From the NCBI RefSeq assembly GCF_007992495.1, contig NZ_BKAJ01000030.1:124001-188000 (forward strand): DNA of 64,000 nucleotides. The letters are read 5' to 3'. Origin of the DNA: Reyranella soli (lineage in GTDB: Bacteria > Pseudomonadota > Alphaproteobacteria > Reyranellales > Reyranellaceae). Shown here piece after piece: positions 40,961-49,564 of this stretch; positions within the stretch are counted from its first letter, which is position 1, and each line of letters begins with the position of its first letter. A program made the position numbers and the translations under genes. The notes beneath the pieces are model-generated. The model was not told where the DNA came from. It did no database searches and was given only the letters and a program-made list of their open reading frames with translations.

Positions 40961-42145
40961 CTACTCGACCTTGGTGACGCCCAGCACGCGAACCGGCTTG
41001 CCGGGCTCCTTGGCGATCCAGGCCGGGTTCTTGTTGCAGCGATGGTCGGTTTCTACGCAGGTGATGCCGCCGGGATAGACATCTGTCTCGAAGTCCTTCA
41101 GACCGTTCAGCGCAGCCACCAGCTTCTCCCGAGTGAGATCGGGTCCGGCACGCTTGAGGCCTTCCACCATCACCTGGGCGCTGCCGATGCCGAACAGATT
41201 GAAGACCGACAGCCGGTCGCCGGGGAACTTCGCCTCGATCGCCTTGCGCCACTTGTCGACGGCCGGATCCTCGGGCGTATAACGCACCATCGAGATGGTC
41301 CGGAATGAGGCCGTGGCGCCCGGCGAGCCGACCTGGTCCTCGAAGGCGGCGGGATCGGCGATGCCGCTCTGGCCGACCGCGAGCGGCTTGAAGCCGAGCT
41401 TCTGGGCGTCCCGCATGAAGATCGCCGCTGGCTTGGGGTAGAGGACGACCAGGACGGCGTCGGCGTTGGCCCCCTTCAGGCGCAGCACCTGGGCGGTGGC
41501 GTCGTTGGCGTCGGGCGCCATCTCCTCGTCCAGGACGGGCTTGATGCCCTTCTTCTGGAAGGCCTCGATCAGCGGCGTGTAGCGCGAGCGCCCCCAGGCG
41601 TCGCGCATTGAGATGACGGCGATGCGCTTGGCGCCCTGGTCGAGGGCGAACTGAAGCATGGCCGCGCTCTCAAGGGACGAGGTGAGCGCCGTGCTGAAGA
41701 TCGTCGGAGCGACCGGCGTCGTGATGCCGTCGTGCACCGACGCCATGATGATCACGGGTATCCTCGCTTCCGCCAGGGTTTCGCGGGCCGCAACCGTTGC
41801 ATTGCTGCAGCCGCCGCCGATGATGGCGAAGACCTTGTCCTCGTGAATCAGCTTCTTGACGGCCCCGATGGCCGCCGCCGGGTCGCAACGATCGTCCTCG
41901 CGGACCAGCTCAAGCTTGCGGCCGTTGATGCCGCCGGCCGCATTGACCTGGTCGAAAACGACCTCGATGCCGTTCATCGGCAGCTTGCCGTAGAGATAGC
42001 CGGGGCCCGTCAGCGCGCCGAACGACCCGATCTTGATCGTATCTGCCGTGACGCCGGGCACCTGCGCCTGGCCGGGCTGCAGCGCCGCGACCGCCAGGAA
42101 CAGGCCCGACAGGCCCGCCTTCACACACCTTTTCAATGTCATCAT
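40961..42145 (-). CDS. LIV-type ABC substrate-binding protein (LivK type)
   Basis: A 394-aa periplasmic receptor (Peripla_BP_6). The signal peptide MMTLKRCVKAGLSGLFLAVAALQPGQA is cut before QVPGVTADTIKIGSFGALTGPG. The domain includes GGINGRKLELVREDDRCDPAAAIGAVKKLI and GGGCSNATVAARETLAEARIPVI. A four-cysteine pattern at the C-terminus (GGITCVETDHRCNKNP) is unusual beside the DDRC cysteine. GGAGGGG precedes the double ATG at 42145/42142. First gene of the leftward importer operon; divergent from the crotonase gene with a GntR-type palindrome between. Confidence 0.92.
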   Translation of the reverse strand: MMTLKRCVKAGLSGLFLAVAALQPGQAQVPGVTADTIKIGSFGALTGPGYLYGKLPMNGIEVVFDQVNAAGGINGRKLELVREDDRCDPAAAIGAVKKLIHEDKVFAIIGGGCSNATVAARETLAEARIPVIIMASVHDGITTPVAPTIFSTALTSSLESAAMLQFALDQGAKRIAVISMRDAWGRSRYTPLIEAFQKKGIKPVLDEEMAPDANDATAQVLRLKGANADAVLVVLYPKPAAIFMRDAQKLGFKPLAVGQSGIADPAAFEDQVGSPGATASFRTISMVRYTPEDPAVDKWRKAIEAKFPGDRLSVFNLFGIGSAQVMVEGLKRAGPDLTREKLVAALNGLKDFETDVYPGGITCVETDHRCNKNPAWIAKEPGKPVRVLGVTKVE

Positions 42146-42212
42146 CCCCTCCGCCCTTCGCAAAGAACCCACGACGTTCGAAGCAACTTTCATTCCCTTT
42201 GCGCCGCGACAT

Positions 42213-42231
42213 CTTGTATACAGTACACAAG
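42213..42231. promoter_or_regulatory. GntR-type operator, site 1
   Basis: CTTGTATACAGTACACAAG is a 19-base dyad (8 of 9 arm positions pair) in the divergent gap between the LivK-type gene and the crotonase gene, ending 6 bases before the crotonase ATG. It has the TTGTATAC core seen at FadR-subfamily GntR operators and resembles 52321-52339. The likely ligand is the GntR protein encoded at 48812-49558. Confidence 0.75.
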
Positions 42232-42237
42232 ATTGTC

Positions 42238-43041
42238 ATGGGGAATTTCTTGTCCAGTCCTGCCGAGGAAATCGTCGTCACGGTGGCGGACGGCATCGTC
42301 ACCGTCACGCTCAACCGGCCGGCCAAGCGCAACGCCGTGTCGCTCGCCATGTGGCGGCGGCTGGCAGAGATCTTCGCCGGTGTCGGACAACAGGACGGCG
42401 TACGGGCCGTCGTCCTGACCGGCGCCGGCGGCAATTTCTGCGCCGGCGCCGACATCTCCGAATTCGCGACCGTGCGTGCCGATTCCAAGATGGGCGAGGC
42501 CTACGAGGCCGTAGCCGACAGAGCGACCCGCGCTGTCCGGGACTGTGAGCTTCCCACCATCGCTGCGGTGTCGGGCTATGCCATGGGCGGAGGCTGCGGC
42601 CTCGCGCTGGCGTGCGACTTCCGGATCGGGGACGCCAGCACGCGGATGGGCATACCCGCCGCCCGCCTGGGCATCGTCTACGGGCCGCTCGACTGCTCGC
42701 TGCTGCTGCGGCAGGTGGGCCTCGCGAACGCCAAGCGCGTGCTCTACTCGGGGCGCGCCTTCGATCTTGCCGATTGCCGCCGCATGGGCCTCGCCGACAT
42801 GGCAGCCGAACAGGGCAGCGCCCTCGAGGCGGCGCATGCCTTCGCCGCCGATCTGTCGAAGAACGCGCCTCTGTCGATCCGCGGCGCCAAGCTCGTGCTG
42901 GACGCGCTGGCGACGGGCACCGCCGACGCCCGCGCCGGGGAGATCGACGTCTTCATCGGTCGCGCCATGGACAGCGCGGATTACAAGGAAGGCGCAGCGG
43001 CCTTCGCCGCAAAGCGGCCGCCGCGCTTCGTCGGGCGTTGA
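42238..43041 (+). CDS. Crotonase-fold protein (enoyl-CoA hydratase/isomerase family), noncanonical active site
   Basis: A 267-aa crotonase-superfamily protein with the oxyanion-hole segments NRPAKRNAVSLAMW, GAGGNFCAGADISEF and SGYAMGGGCGLALACD. The two glutamates used for hydration are missing: the first position is G121 in GGGCGLAL (normally GGCEL), the second is A141 in MGIPAARLGI (normally PEVxLG). So it is probably not a normal enoyl-CoA hydratase; isomerase, hydrolase, lyase or C-C bond activities of the superfamily are open. First gene of the rightward operon to the GntR gene; a GntR-type palindrome lies in its promoter. Confidence 0.88.
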   Translation: MGNFLSSPAEEIVVTVADGIVTVTLNRPAKRNAVSLAMWRRLAEIFAGVGQQDGVRAVVLTGAGGNFCAGADISEFATVRADSKMGEAYEAVADRATRAVRDCELPTIAAVSGYAMGGGCGLALACDFRIGDASTRMGIPAARLGIVYGPLDCSLLLRQVGLANAKRVLYSGRAFDLADCRRMGLADMAAEQGSALEAAHAFAADLSKNAPLSIRGAKLVLDALATGTADARAGEIDVFIGRAMDSADYKEGAAAFAAKRPPRFVGR

Positions 43042-43071
43042 CCAGTAGCCGAAGGCAGGAGAATCGGGCGC

Positions 43072-45102
43072 ATGAGTTGGTTGGGCGTTGACGTCGGGGG
43101 GACTTTTACCGACCTCGTTTTCCTGGACCGCGCGAGCGGACGGCTGCAGGTGCTCAAGACCCCGTCCACGCCCGGCGACCAGTCGGAAGGAATTCTGGTC
43201 GGCATCGGTCGCCTGTCGCTGGAGCCGGGAGATCTGGATCGCATCGTGCACGGGACCACCGTCGCCACAAACACGGCACTTGAAGGGGATGGGGCGCGGC
43301 TGGCCGTGCTCGCGACCGAGGGCCATCGCGATGTTCTCGTGGTCGGCCGCGGCAATCGCATGGCCATGTACAATATCAAGGCGCGGCCCAATCGGCCGCT
43401 GGTGCCGCGATCGCGCTGCTACGAAGTGCGCGAACGCCTGCGGCCCGACGGCGCCGTGTCTGCGCCGCTCGACGAGGAGGCCGTGTCGGCGATCGGTCGC
43501 CGGCTCGCCGAAGACCGGATCGAGGCGGTCGCGGTCTGCTTCCTTCATTCCTACGCCAACGCCGAGCACGAGCGCCGCGCCGCGGAGATTCTGGGCCGCC
43601 TGCTGCCCGACGCGGTCATCACGACCTCGTCCGAGGTCTTGCCGGAATATCGCGAGTACGAGCGCTTCTCGACGACGGCTCTCAATGCCTTCGTGGCGCC
43701 GCGCATGCGGCGGTATCTGAGGGAATTGCAGGCCCGCCTCACTTCGTCCTCCATCTCCGCGCCCCTGTCCATCATGACCTCGAACGGCGGCACCCTGCCG
43801 GCCAAGCGGGTCGAATCGATGCCGGTGCTGTCGATGCTCTCGGGGCCGGCGGCCGGTGTCATCGCCGCCAGTCACGTCGGCCACGCCGCCAATTTCCCCG
43901 ACGTGATCACCTGCGACATGGGTGGAACCTCGACCGATGTGTGCCTGGTGCGCGGCGGCGAATTCACCATGACGACGGACGGACGGGTCGGCGCCTTCCC
44001 CGTCAAGATCCGGCAGATCGACATCAACACGGTCGGCGCCGGCGGCGGCAGCATCGCGGCCGTGACTTCGGGCTTCCTGACGGTCGGTCCACGCTCGGCG
44101 GGGGCATTTCCGGGCCCGGCCTGCTTTGGCCGGGGTGGCATCGAGCCGACGGTGACCGACGCCAATGTGGTGCTGGGTCGTCTCGGCACCGAGCAGCTTC
44201 TCGGCGGCGAGATCCGCCTGGACCGCGCCGCCGCGGCGGCGGCCGTAGGGCGACTCGGCAGCGAGATCGGGTTGTCGGCAGAGCAGATGGCCGAGGGCAT
44301 CCTGCGCATCGCCGTGGTGTCGATGGCGGCCGCGATCAAGGAAGTATCGGTGCTGCGTGGCATCGATCCGCGCGATTTCACCCTCCTCTCCTATGGCGGC
44401 GCAGGTCCGCTGCAGGCCGCAGCGATCGCCGACGAGCTTGGCATGCGCACTGTCGTCGTCCCGCCAATGCCGGGCAATTTCTCGGCTTTCGGCTTGCTGG
44501 TAGCCGACGTCCGCCGCGATCTGGTGCGCACCAAGGTCGCGACGATCAGTGCGCTTTCGGCAGCCGATGTCCGGGCCATGCTTTCGGGCCTGCTCGAGGA
44601 CGGCGAGCGGGAGCTGCAGGCTGCCGGCTTCCCGCCGGCCCGCCGGCGCTTCGCCGCTACCCTCGATATGCGCTACGCCGGCCAATCCTTCGAGCTGTCG
44701 GTCCCGGTCAACATGGATCTCTCCGACACGGCGGAGATCGTGCGGGCCTTCGAAAAGATCTACGAGATTCGCTACGGCGGCACGACGACGGCGCCGGTCG
44801 AGATCGTCAGCTATCGCATTGCTGCCTGGGGGCTGTCCGACAAGCCGGTCCTGCCGCCGGTAGAGGCAGCGGGACGCACGATGGCCGCGGCTGTCGTCAG
44901 CACGCGGACGACCATCTTCGACGGCGAGTCCTTCGCCGTGCCCGTTGTCGATCGCGAACGCATGCCGCCAGGAGAGACCGTGACAGGGCCGGCCATCATC
45001 GAAGAAGCCGGCTCTTCGACCATTGTGCCGCCGGGCTGGTCGGTCGCGCTCGACCGGATCGGCTGCCTCGCACTCCGCCGTCACGACGGGAGCCTTCAAT
45101 GA
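43072..45102 (+). CDS. Hydantoinase/oxoprolinase subunit A (HyuA family)
   Basis: A 676-aa protein of the ATP-dependent N-methylhydantoinase/5-oxoprolinase/acetone carboxylase beta family. It begins WLGVDVGGTFTDLVFLD (ATP-binding ASKHA fold) and contains VHGTTVATNTALEGDGARLAVLATEGHRDVL, SGPAAGVIAASHVGHAANFPDVITCDMGGTSTDVCLV and the C-terminal SYGGAGPLQAAAIADELGM. Such enzymes open cyclic amides with ATP or carboxylate ketones. The next gene (subunit B) overlaps by 4 bases (ATGA), the usual pair. The actual substrate is not recognisable. Confidence 0.95.
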   Translation: MSWLGVDVGGTFTDLVFLDRASGRLQVLKTPSTPGDQSEGILVGIGRLSLEPGDLDRIVHGTTVATNTALEGDGARLAVLATEGHRDVLVVGRGNRMAMYNIKARPNRPLVPRSRCYEVRERLRPDGAVSAPLDEEAVSAIGRRLAEDRIEAVAVCFLHSYANAEHERRAAEILGRLLPDAVITTSSEVLPEYREYERFSTTALNAFVAPRMRRYLRELQARLTSSSISAPLSIMTSNGGTLPAKRVESMPVLSMLSGPAAGVIAASHVGHAANFPDVITCDMGGTSTDVCLVRGGEFTMTTDGRVGAFPVKIRQIDINTVGAGGGSIAAVTSGFLTVGPRSAGAFPGPACFGRGGIEPTVTDANVVLGRLGTEQLLGGEIRLDRAAAAAAVGRLGSEIGLSAEQMAEGILRIAVVSMAAAIKEVSVLRGIDPRDFTLLSYGGAGPLQAAAIADELGMRTVVVPPMPGNFSAFGLLVADVRRDLVRTKVATISALSAADVRAMLSGLLEDGERELQAAGFPPARRRFAATLDMRYAGQSFELSVPVNMDLSDTAEIVRAFEKIYEIRYGGTTTAPVEIVSYRIAAWGLSDKPVLPPVEAAGRTMAAAVVSTRTTIFDGESFAVPVVDRERMPPGETVTGPAIIEEAGSSTIVPPGWSVALDRIGCLALRRHDGSLQ

Positions 45103-47153
45103 CCATCGATCCCATCACCCTGGAGGTCCTGACCCAGGGGCTGATTTCCATCGTCCGCGAGATGCGCGCCACCGTATGCCGCACGGCGAGCTCGGTAGCC
45201 ATCTACGATGCGAAGGATTTCTCCTGCGGTCTCTTCGCGCCCGACAGCCAGGTCGTAGCGCAATCGGAGGATATCGGCTCCCACGTCGTTCCCCTGCCCT
45301 GGTCGGTGCGTTCGGCCATGGAGAAGTTCGGCCACGATCTCGCGCCCGGCGACGTCATCCTCTCGAACGACCCCTACACGGGCGGCACGCATCTCAACGA
45401 CGTAACGGTGATATTCCCGGTCTTCCAGGACGGCCGTCTGATCTTCTTTCCGGCGGTACGCGCCCACTGGGCCGATGTCGGCGGCATGGTTCCCGGCAGC
45501 ATGTCGGGCAAGGCGACCGAGATCTACCAGGAGGGCGTGCGCATCCCGCCAATCAAGATCCAGGAAGCCGGCCGCTTCAATCAGGGAGCGCTCGACATCC
45601 TCCTCTCCAACATGCGGGTGCCCGAGGAGCGGCTGGGCGATCTGCAGGCGAGCCTTGCCTCCTGCCGGGTCGCCGAAAGGCGCATCCATGAGATCTGCGC
45701 CCGCTACGGCGTCGACACGTTGCTCGAGGCTGTGCGCCTCGACCTGGACCGGTCGGAAGCGAGAATGCGCGCCTGCATTGCCGGCTTGCCGGACGGCACC
45801 TATCGCTTCGAGGACTATCTCGAGACCTACATCGGCGGCATCTTCGAGCCACTGCTGCTGCCGCTGGCGCTCACCGTTGCCGGCGACCGCATGATCGCCG
45901 ACTTCGCCGGCGCCTCGCCACAAGTGCCTTTTCCTGTGAACTCGACAGCGGCGGTGACGGCCGCGTCGGTCTTCATTGCGGTCAAATCGGTCTTCGATCC
46001 CGCGGCGCCGCTCAACCAGGGTTCGTTCCGTCCGATCGAGGTCAATGCCCCGCCTGGGTCCATCGTCAACGTGCAGCGGCCCGCGCCTGCCGGCTCCCAC
46101 GGCGAGATCCGCAAGCGCGTCATCGCGACGATGGTCGGCGCCCTGTCACAGGTCGTCCCCGATCTCGTGGCGGGCGATCTCTGCCGGACCTCCTTCCACA
46201 ATCTGATCGGCGGCTACGACGCCCGGAGCGGCCGCGAGTGGGTGCACTACGAATGGTCGGCCGGCGGCAACGGCGCCTTCCGTGAGAGCGATGGCCCAAG
46301 CGCAATGGCCACGATCGACTGGGGTGACCTCGTCACGGTCCAGTCGACGGAGGTCATCGAGACGCGCATGCCGCTGGTCGTCGAGACGTCGCGCCTGGCC
46401 ACCGACTCCGGCGGCGCCGGCACCACCCGGGGCGGGCTGTCGATGCAGCGCTCGATGCGGGTGTTGGCGCCGGACTCGCGCTATTCGCTGCTGTCCGACG
46501 GCGCCGTCGTGCCGGCCTTCGGCGTGATGGGTGGGCTGTCGGGCGTGCAGGTTGGCGCATGGATCGAGCGGGACGGCGCCGTCGAAGGGTTCGACACGCC
46601 GGGCAAGATCGCTGGACATCCGGTGGGCAACGGCAGCGTCGTCGTCGTGCGATCGGCCGGCGGCGGAGGCTACGGCGACCCGCTGCTGCGGGCGCCCGGG
46701 AGCGTCCAGCAGGATGTCGAGGAAGGGTATGTCTCGCGGCAGGCGGCACGCGATCTCTATGGCGTGGCGCTCGACGCCAAAGGTGCTGTGGATCCGGTCG
46801 CGACGGAAGCACTCCGTCGCCGTCTACGTGATTCTCGGTTCGCCCTGACGGCTGTCCTTGTCGACGATTCCTACGAGGCCGGTGCCGTAAGTCGTCGCCG
46901 CATCTGCCGCCTGCATCCAAGAGACGCCTCGGCTGCGGGCCTTCAGGAAGACGACCTTGTGGAGGTCGATGCCCGTCGGGCAGCGCCCCTCCGGGCGTGG
47001 CTGCGCATCGACCCGTCGATAGCGGTGGGTACCCTGCCGATCGATCAGGCAGGCCTGACGATCCTGCAGATATCGCCGGGGCAGAGGCTAGAGGTGAGGC
47101 GAATCGCGACCGTCGTGCTGCCGCAGCAGCGTCTCGCCGAGGCCGCCGAATGA
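45099..47153 (+). CDS. Hydantoinase/oxoprolinase subunit B (HyuB family)
   Basis: A 684-aa partner of the HyuA protein. It starts TIDPITLEVLTQGLISIVREMRATVCRTASSVAIYDAKDFSCGLF, with GDVILSNDPYTGGTHLNDVTVIFPVF and RAHWADVGGMVPGSMSG, the fingerprint of HyuB. The C-terminal 110 residues beyond VVVVRSAGGGGYGDPLLRAPGSVQQDVEEGYVS form an extra domain that is longer than in many HyuB proteins. The ATG at 45099 overlaps the HyuA stop; the long frame upstream is a shadow. The product of the pair should be an open-chain acid. Confidence 0.95.
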   Translation: MTIDPITLEVLTQGLISIVREMRATVCRTASSVAIYDAKDFSCGLFAPDSQVVAQSEDIGSHVVPLPWSVRSAMEKFGHDLAPGDVILSNDPYTGGTHLNDVTVIFPVFQDGRLIFFPAVRAHWADVGGMVPGSMSGKATEIYQEGVRIPPIKIQEAGRFNQGALDILLSNMRVPEERLGDLQASLASCRVAERRIHEICARYGVDTLLEAVRLDLDRSEARMRACIAGLPDGTYRFEDYLETYIGGIFEPLLLPLALTVAGDRMIADFAGASPQVPFPVNSTAAVTAASVFIAVKSVFDPAAPLNQGSFRPIEVNAPPGSIVNVQRPAPAGSHGEIRKRVIATMVGALSQVVPDLVAGDLCRTSFHNLIGGYDARSGREWVHYEWSAGGNGAFRESDGPSAMATIDWGDLVTVQSTEVIETRMPLVVETSRLATDSGGAGTTRGGLSMQRSMRVLAPDSRYSLLSDGAVVPAFGVMGGLSGVQVGAWIERDGAVEGFDTPGKIAGHPVGNGSVVVVRSAGGGGYGDPLLRAPGSVQQDVEEGYVSRQAARDLYGVALDAKGAVDPVATEALRRRLRDSRFALTAVLVDDSYEAGAVSRRRICRLHPRDASAAGLQEDDLVEVDARRAAPLRAWLRIDPSIAVGTLPIDQAGLTILQISPGQRLEVRRIATVVLPQQRLAEAAE

Positions 47154-48088
47154 ACGACGGCACTGTTCTCGTCACCGGTGTCGGCGGGATGATCGGCGCT
47201 GCCGTGCTGCAGCAGCTCGTGGCCGACGGCATTCCGGTCGTGGCGGCCGATCGAGTGCGGCCGTCGGATCTGGATCTCGGCAAGTTGTCGGTCCCCTTCT
47301 TTGCCCACGACCTGCCGGATCCGAGCCGATGGCACGAAGCGATCGTGCGCTTCGGTGTCCGTCGTGTCGTGCACGCCGGTGGGATCTCGGGGCCGATGCT
47401 GCTCAGCGACAATCCGAGCCGCGTATGCGAGATCAATCTTGCGGGCCTGAGTGGCCTCCTCGAGGCCGCGCGCATTCATCGCCTCGGACGGATCGTCTGG
47501 TTCTCCTCGATCGTGGCCTATGGCAATCGACGGGACCTGATGCCCGTCAATGAAGACATGCCGCTTCGGCCGGACACGGTATATGGGGCCAGCAAGGCCG
47601 CGGGCGAAGCGCTGATCCATGCCTATCACGCGGAGCACGGGGTCGATGCCGTTGCGCTTCGCGTCGCTTCCTGCTACGGCGCCGGCCGGACGACATCCTG
47701 CATGATCCGCACGCTCATCGAAGACGGCTTGACGGGCCGCGTCAGCCGCATCCATCCGGCGGACGGTCGCACGCGCCAGCATGTCTTCATCGACGATGTC
47801 GTCGGCGCGGTTCGCGGGGCCCTCGATGCTCCCACCTTGCCGCAGCGTGCCTACAATGTCGGTCCGGGCCGCGCACAAAGCCTGTCGGAAATCGTCGAAC
47901 AGGTCCGAAAGGCCGTTCCCGCGGCGGAGGCTGTCCTGGATCCGGAGGGCACTGCCTGGAATACGTTCGGCCTCGGGCCGCTCGTCATCGATGCCGCCCG
48001 GCGCGACCTCGGCTTCTCGCCGGCGACGTCGATCGCAGATGGTGCGGCTGCCACGCGCGACTGGGTGATCGGCCGAGGTGGTTCGTGA
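47150..48088 (+). CDS. NAD-dependent epimerase/dehydratase (extended SDR)
   Basis: A 312-aa Rossmann enzyme with GVGGMIG at residues 10-16 for NAD, the catalytic YxxxK pair Y145/K149 in YGASKAAGE and the Ser in WFSSIVAYG near 119-120. The C-terminal part (HPADGRTRQHVFIDDVVGAVRGAL) is typical of UDP-sugar-type or uronate dehydrogenase/denD-like epimerases. The ATG overlaps the HyuB stop (ATGA), so it belongs to the same pathway. Probably an oxidation or epimerisation of a hydroxy acid or sugar-like intermediate; this is inference. Confidence 0.9.
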   Translation: MNDGTVLVTGVGGMIGAAVLQQLVADGIPVVAADRVRPSDLDLGKLSVPFFAHDLPDPSRWHEAIVRFGVRRVVHAGGISGPMLLSDNPSRVCEINLAGLSGLLEAARIHRLGRIVWFSSIVAYGNRRDLMPVNEDMPLRPDTVYGASKAAGEALIHAYHAEHGVDAVALRVASCYGAGRTTSCMIRTLIEDGLTGRVSRIHPADGRTRQHVFIDDVVGAVRGALDAPTLPQRAYNVGPGRAQSLSEIVEQVRKAVPAAEAVLDPEGTAWNTFGLGPLVIDAARRDLGFSPATSIADGAAATRDWVIGRGGS

Positions 48089-48825
48089 GCCTGGCGCACG
48101 ACCTGTACTTCTCGGGCCGGCGCATCCTGGTAACCGGCGCGGCAAACGGCTTCGGCGAGGCCATGGCGGGCCTCTTCTACGCAGCTGGCGCGCAGCTGGT
48201 GCTGGCAGATATTGAAGAGCAGCCGCTTGCCGCCGTCGCGTCGCGGTACGGCGCCGCGGCTCATGTGTTCGATCAGGCTGATCCCGCGTCCGTTGAGGAC
48301 CTCGCCAAGGCTGCAGGACCGGTCGACATCCTCATCAACAACGCCGGCGTGCTGGTCGCCAAGCCGCTGCTGGAAACCAGCCTCGAGGAGGTCCGGCGCA
48401 CGGTCGACATCGACTTCGTCGGCGCCTTGCGGCTGATCCAGCTGATCGGCCGCGGCATGGTCGAGCGACGACGCGGCGTCATCCTGTCGATCGGTTCGCA
48501 GACGGCCTTTTCTGGCGGCGAGAATCGGGCGGTTTATGCCGCCGCCAAGGCCGCCATATCGCAGCTCACCAAGTCGGCCGCGGTGGAATGGGGGCCCTAC
48601 GGTGTGCGTGTCGTCTGCCTGGCGCCGGGGCGCTCCCTCACCCGAATGACGCGACAGACGGCGAAGGAAGGGCAGTCGGGAGACCGGGGCCTGGCGCGCG
48701 TTCCGCTTGGCCGTTGGGGAACGGCGGAGGAAATTGCGAAGATGGCGATGTTTCTCGTCTCCGACGCCGCCTCCTACATGACGGGCGAGACCGTCATCGC
48801 CGACGGTGGCTATGTCCACGGCTAG
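48085..48825 (+). CDS. Short-chain dehydrogenase/reductase
   Basis: A 246-aa classical SDR: TGAANGFG at residues 17-24 for the cofactor, NNAG at 85-88, catalytic S138/S140 region and Y151/K155 in YAAAK. The ending AAFLVSDAASYMTGETVIADGGYVHG-like sequence is standard. D42 in the LADIEEQ segment suggests preference for NAD over NADP. It starts with GTG in a GTGA overlap with the epimerase. It presumably oxidises a hydroxyl intermediate of the island pathway. Confidence 0.92.
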   Translation: MSLAHDLYFSGRRILVTGAANGFGEAMAGLFYAAGAQLVLADIEEQPLAAVASRYGAAAHVFDQADPASVEDLAKAAGPVDILINNAGVLVAKPLLETSLEEVRRTVDIDFVGALRLIQLIGRGMVERRRGVILSIGSQTAFSGGENRAVYAAAKAAISQLTKSAAVEWGPYGVRVVCLAPGRSLTRMTRQTAKEGQSGDRGLARVPLGRWGTAEEIAKMAMFLVSDAASYMTGETVIADGGYVHG

Positions 48826-49558
48826 AATGGCCCCGCGCCCGCCGCTGTTGTCGCAGGCGGACTTCGTCGCCCCGTCCGTGATCGCCACGGAGATCGCGCG
48901 GATCCTGTCCGACCGCATCGTCTTCCTGGAACTGGCGCCGGGCTCCCGCATCCACGAGGAGGAAGTCGGCGCCGCCTTCGGGGTGAGCCGTTCGCCGGTC
49001 CGCGAAGTCTTCCGGATGCTCGAAGCCGACGGCCTCGTGGTCCGTGCCGCCCGCAAGGGTGTCAGCGTCACGCCGATGAGCCGGCGCGACCTCGACGAGG
49101 TCTACGCCTGCCGTGTCGGCCTGGAGGGGCTCGCCGCGGCGGAGGCGGCCCGCCATCTCGACAAGAAGGCGCGCAAGACGATCGAGTCGCATCTCGCCGC
49201 GATGAACAAGGCGTTCAAGGCGAAGGATGTGCCGACGTTCTTCAAGCACAACGTCGCCCTGACTCGCGCGGTTCACGCGGCCTCGCAAAACCAGACGCTC
49301 ATCCGCGTGGTCGCCGGCATCGAGAAGCAGGCGTTGCGCTATCGCTACCTTGCCCATCTGCAGACCCACGAGATGCTGTCGATGTCGCTCGAGGGCCACA
49401 GCGAAGTGGCTGAGGCTGTTCTTGCCGGCGAAGCGAGCCTTGCCCGGCGTCGCGCCGAGCAGCTCATGCGGCGCGCCCATGGTGTGATCGCAAAGGCACT
49501 GGCCGAATCGGCCTATGCCGTGCCTGGGGATGTCGGGGCGACCTTCGACGATCTCTGA
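48812..49558 (+). CDS. GntR-family transcriptional regulator, FCD (FadR-like) domain
   Basis: A 248-aa regulator. The GntR winged helix is in residues 17-78 (VIATEIARILSDRIVFLELAPGSRIHEEEVGAAFGVSRSPVREVFRMLEADGLVVRAARKGVSVTP), followed by an FCD all-helical ligand domain with metal-type histidines (FFKHN, LEGHSEVAEAVLAGE). Starts at 48806 (GTG), 48812 (ATG) and 48827 (ATG) all fit; the first two overlap the SDR stop, so it is coupled to the operon. It is the likely repressor of the two divergent promoters with 19-bp palindromes at 42213 and 52321. Confidence 0.92.
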   Translation: MSTARMAPRPPLLSQADFVAPSVIATEIARILSDRIVFLELAPGSRIHEEEVGAAFGVSRSPVREVFRMLEADGLVVRAARKGVSVTPMSRRDLDEVYACRVGLEGLAAAEAARHLDKKARKTIESHLAAMNKAFKAKDVPTFFKHNVALTRAVHAASQNQTLIRVVAGIEKQALRYRYLAHLQTHEMLSMSLEGHSEVAEAVLAGEASLARRRAEQLMRRAHGVIAKALAESAYAVPGDVGATFDDL

Positions 49559-49564
49559 AGCCGA

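Noticed and set aside
43941..45098. 386-codon N-terminal extension of HyuB
   Set aside because: It overlaps HyuA in another frame; ATG at 45099 in an ATGA overlap gives the standard HyuB N-terminus.
42190..45099. Open frame of 969 codons on the minus strand across the crotonase and HyuA genes
   Set aside because: It is antisense to two clearly recognisable proteins, has a random Arg/Asp/Gly/His-rich composition and no RBS; long antisense frames are normal at this GC content.
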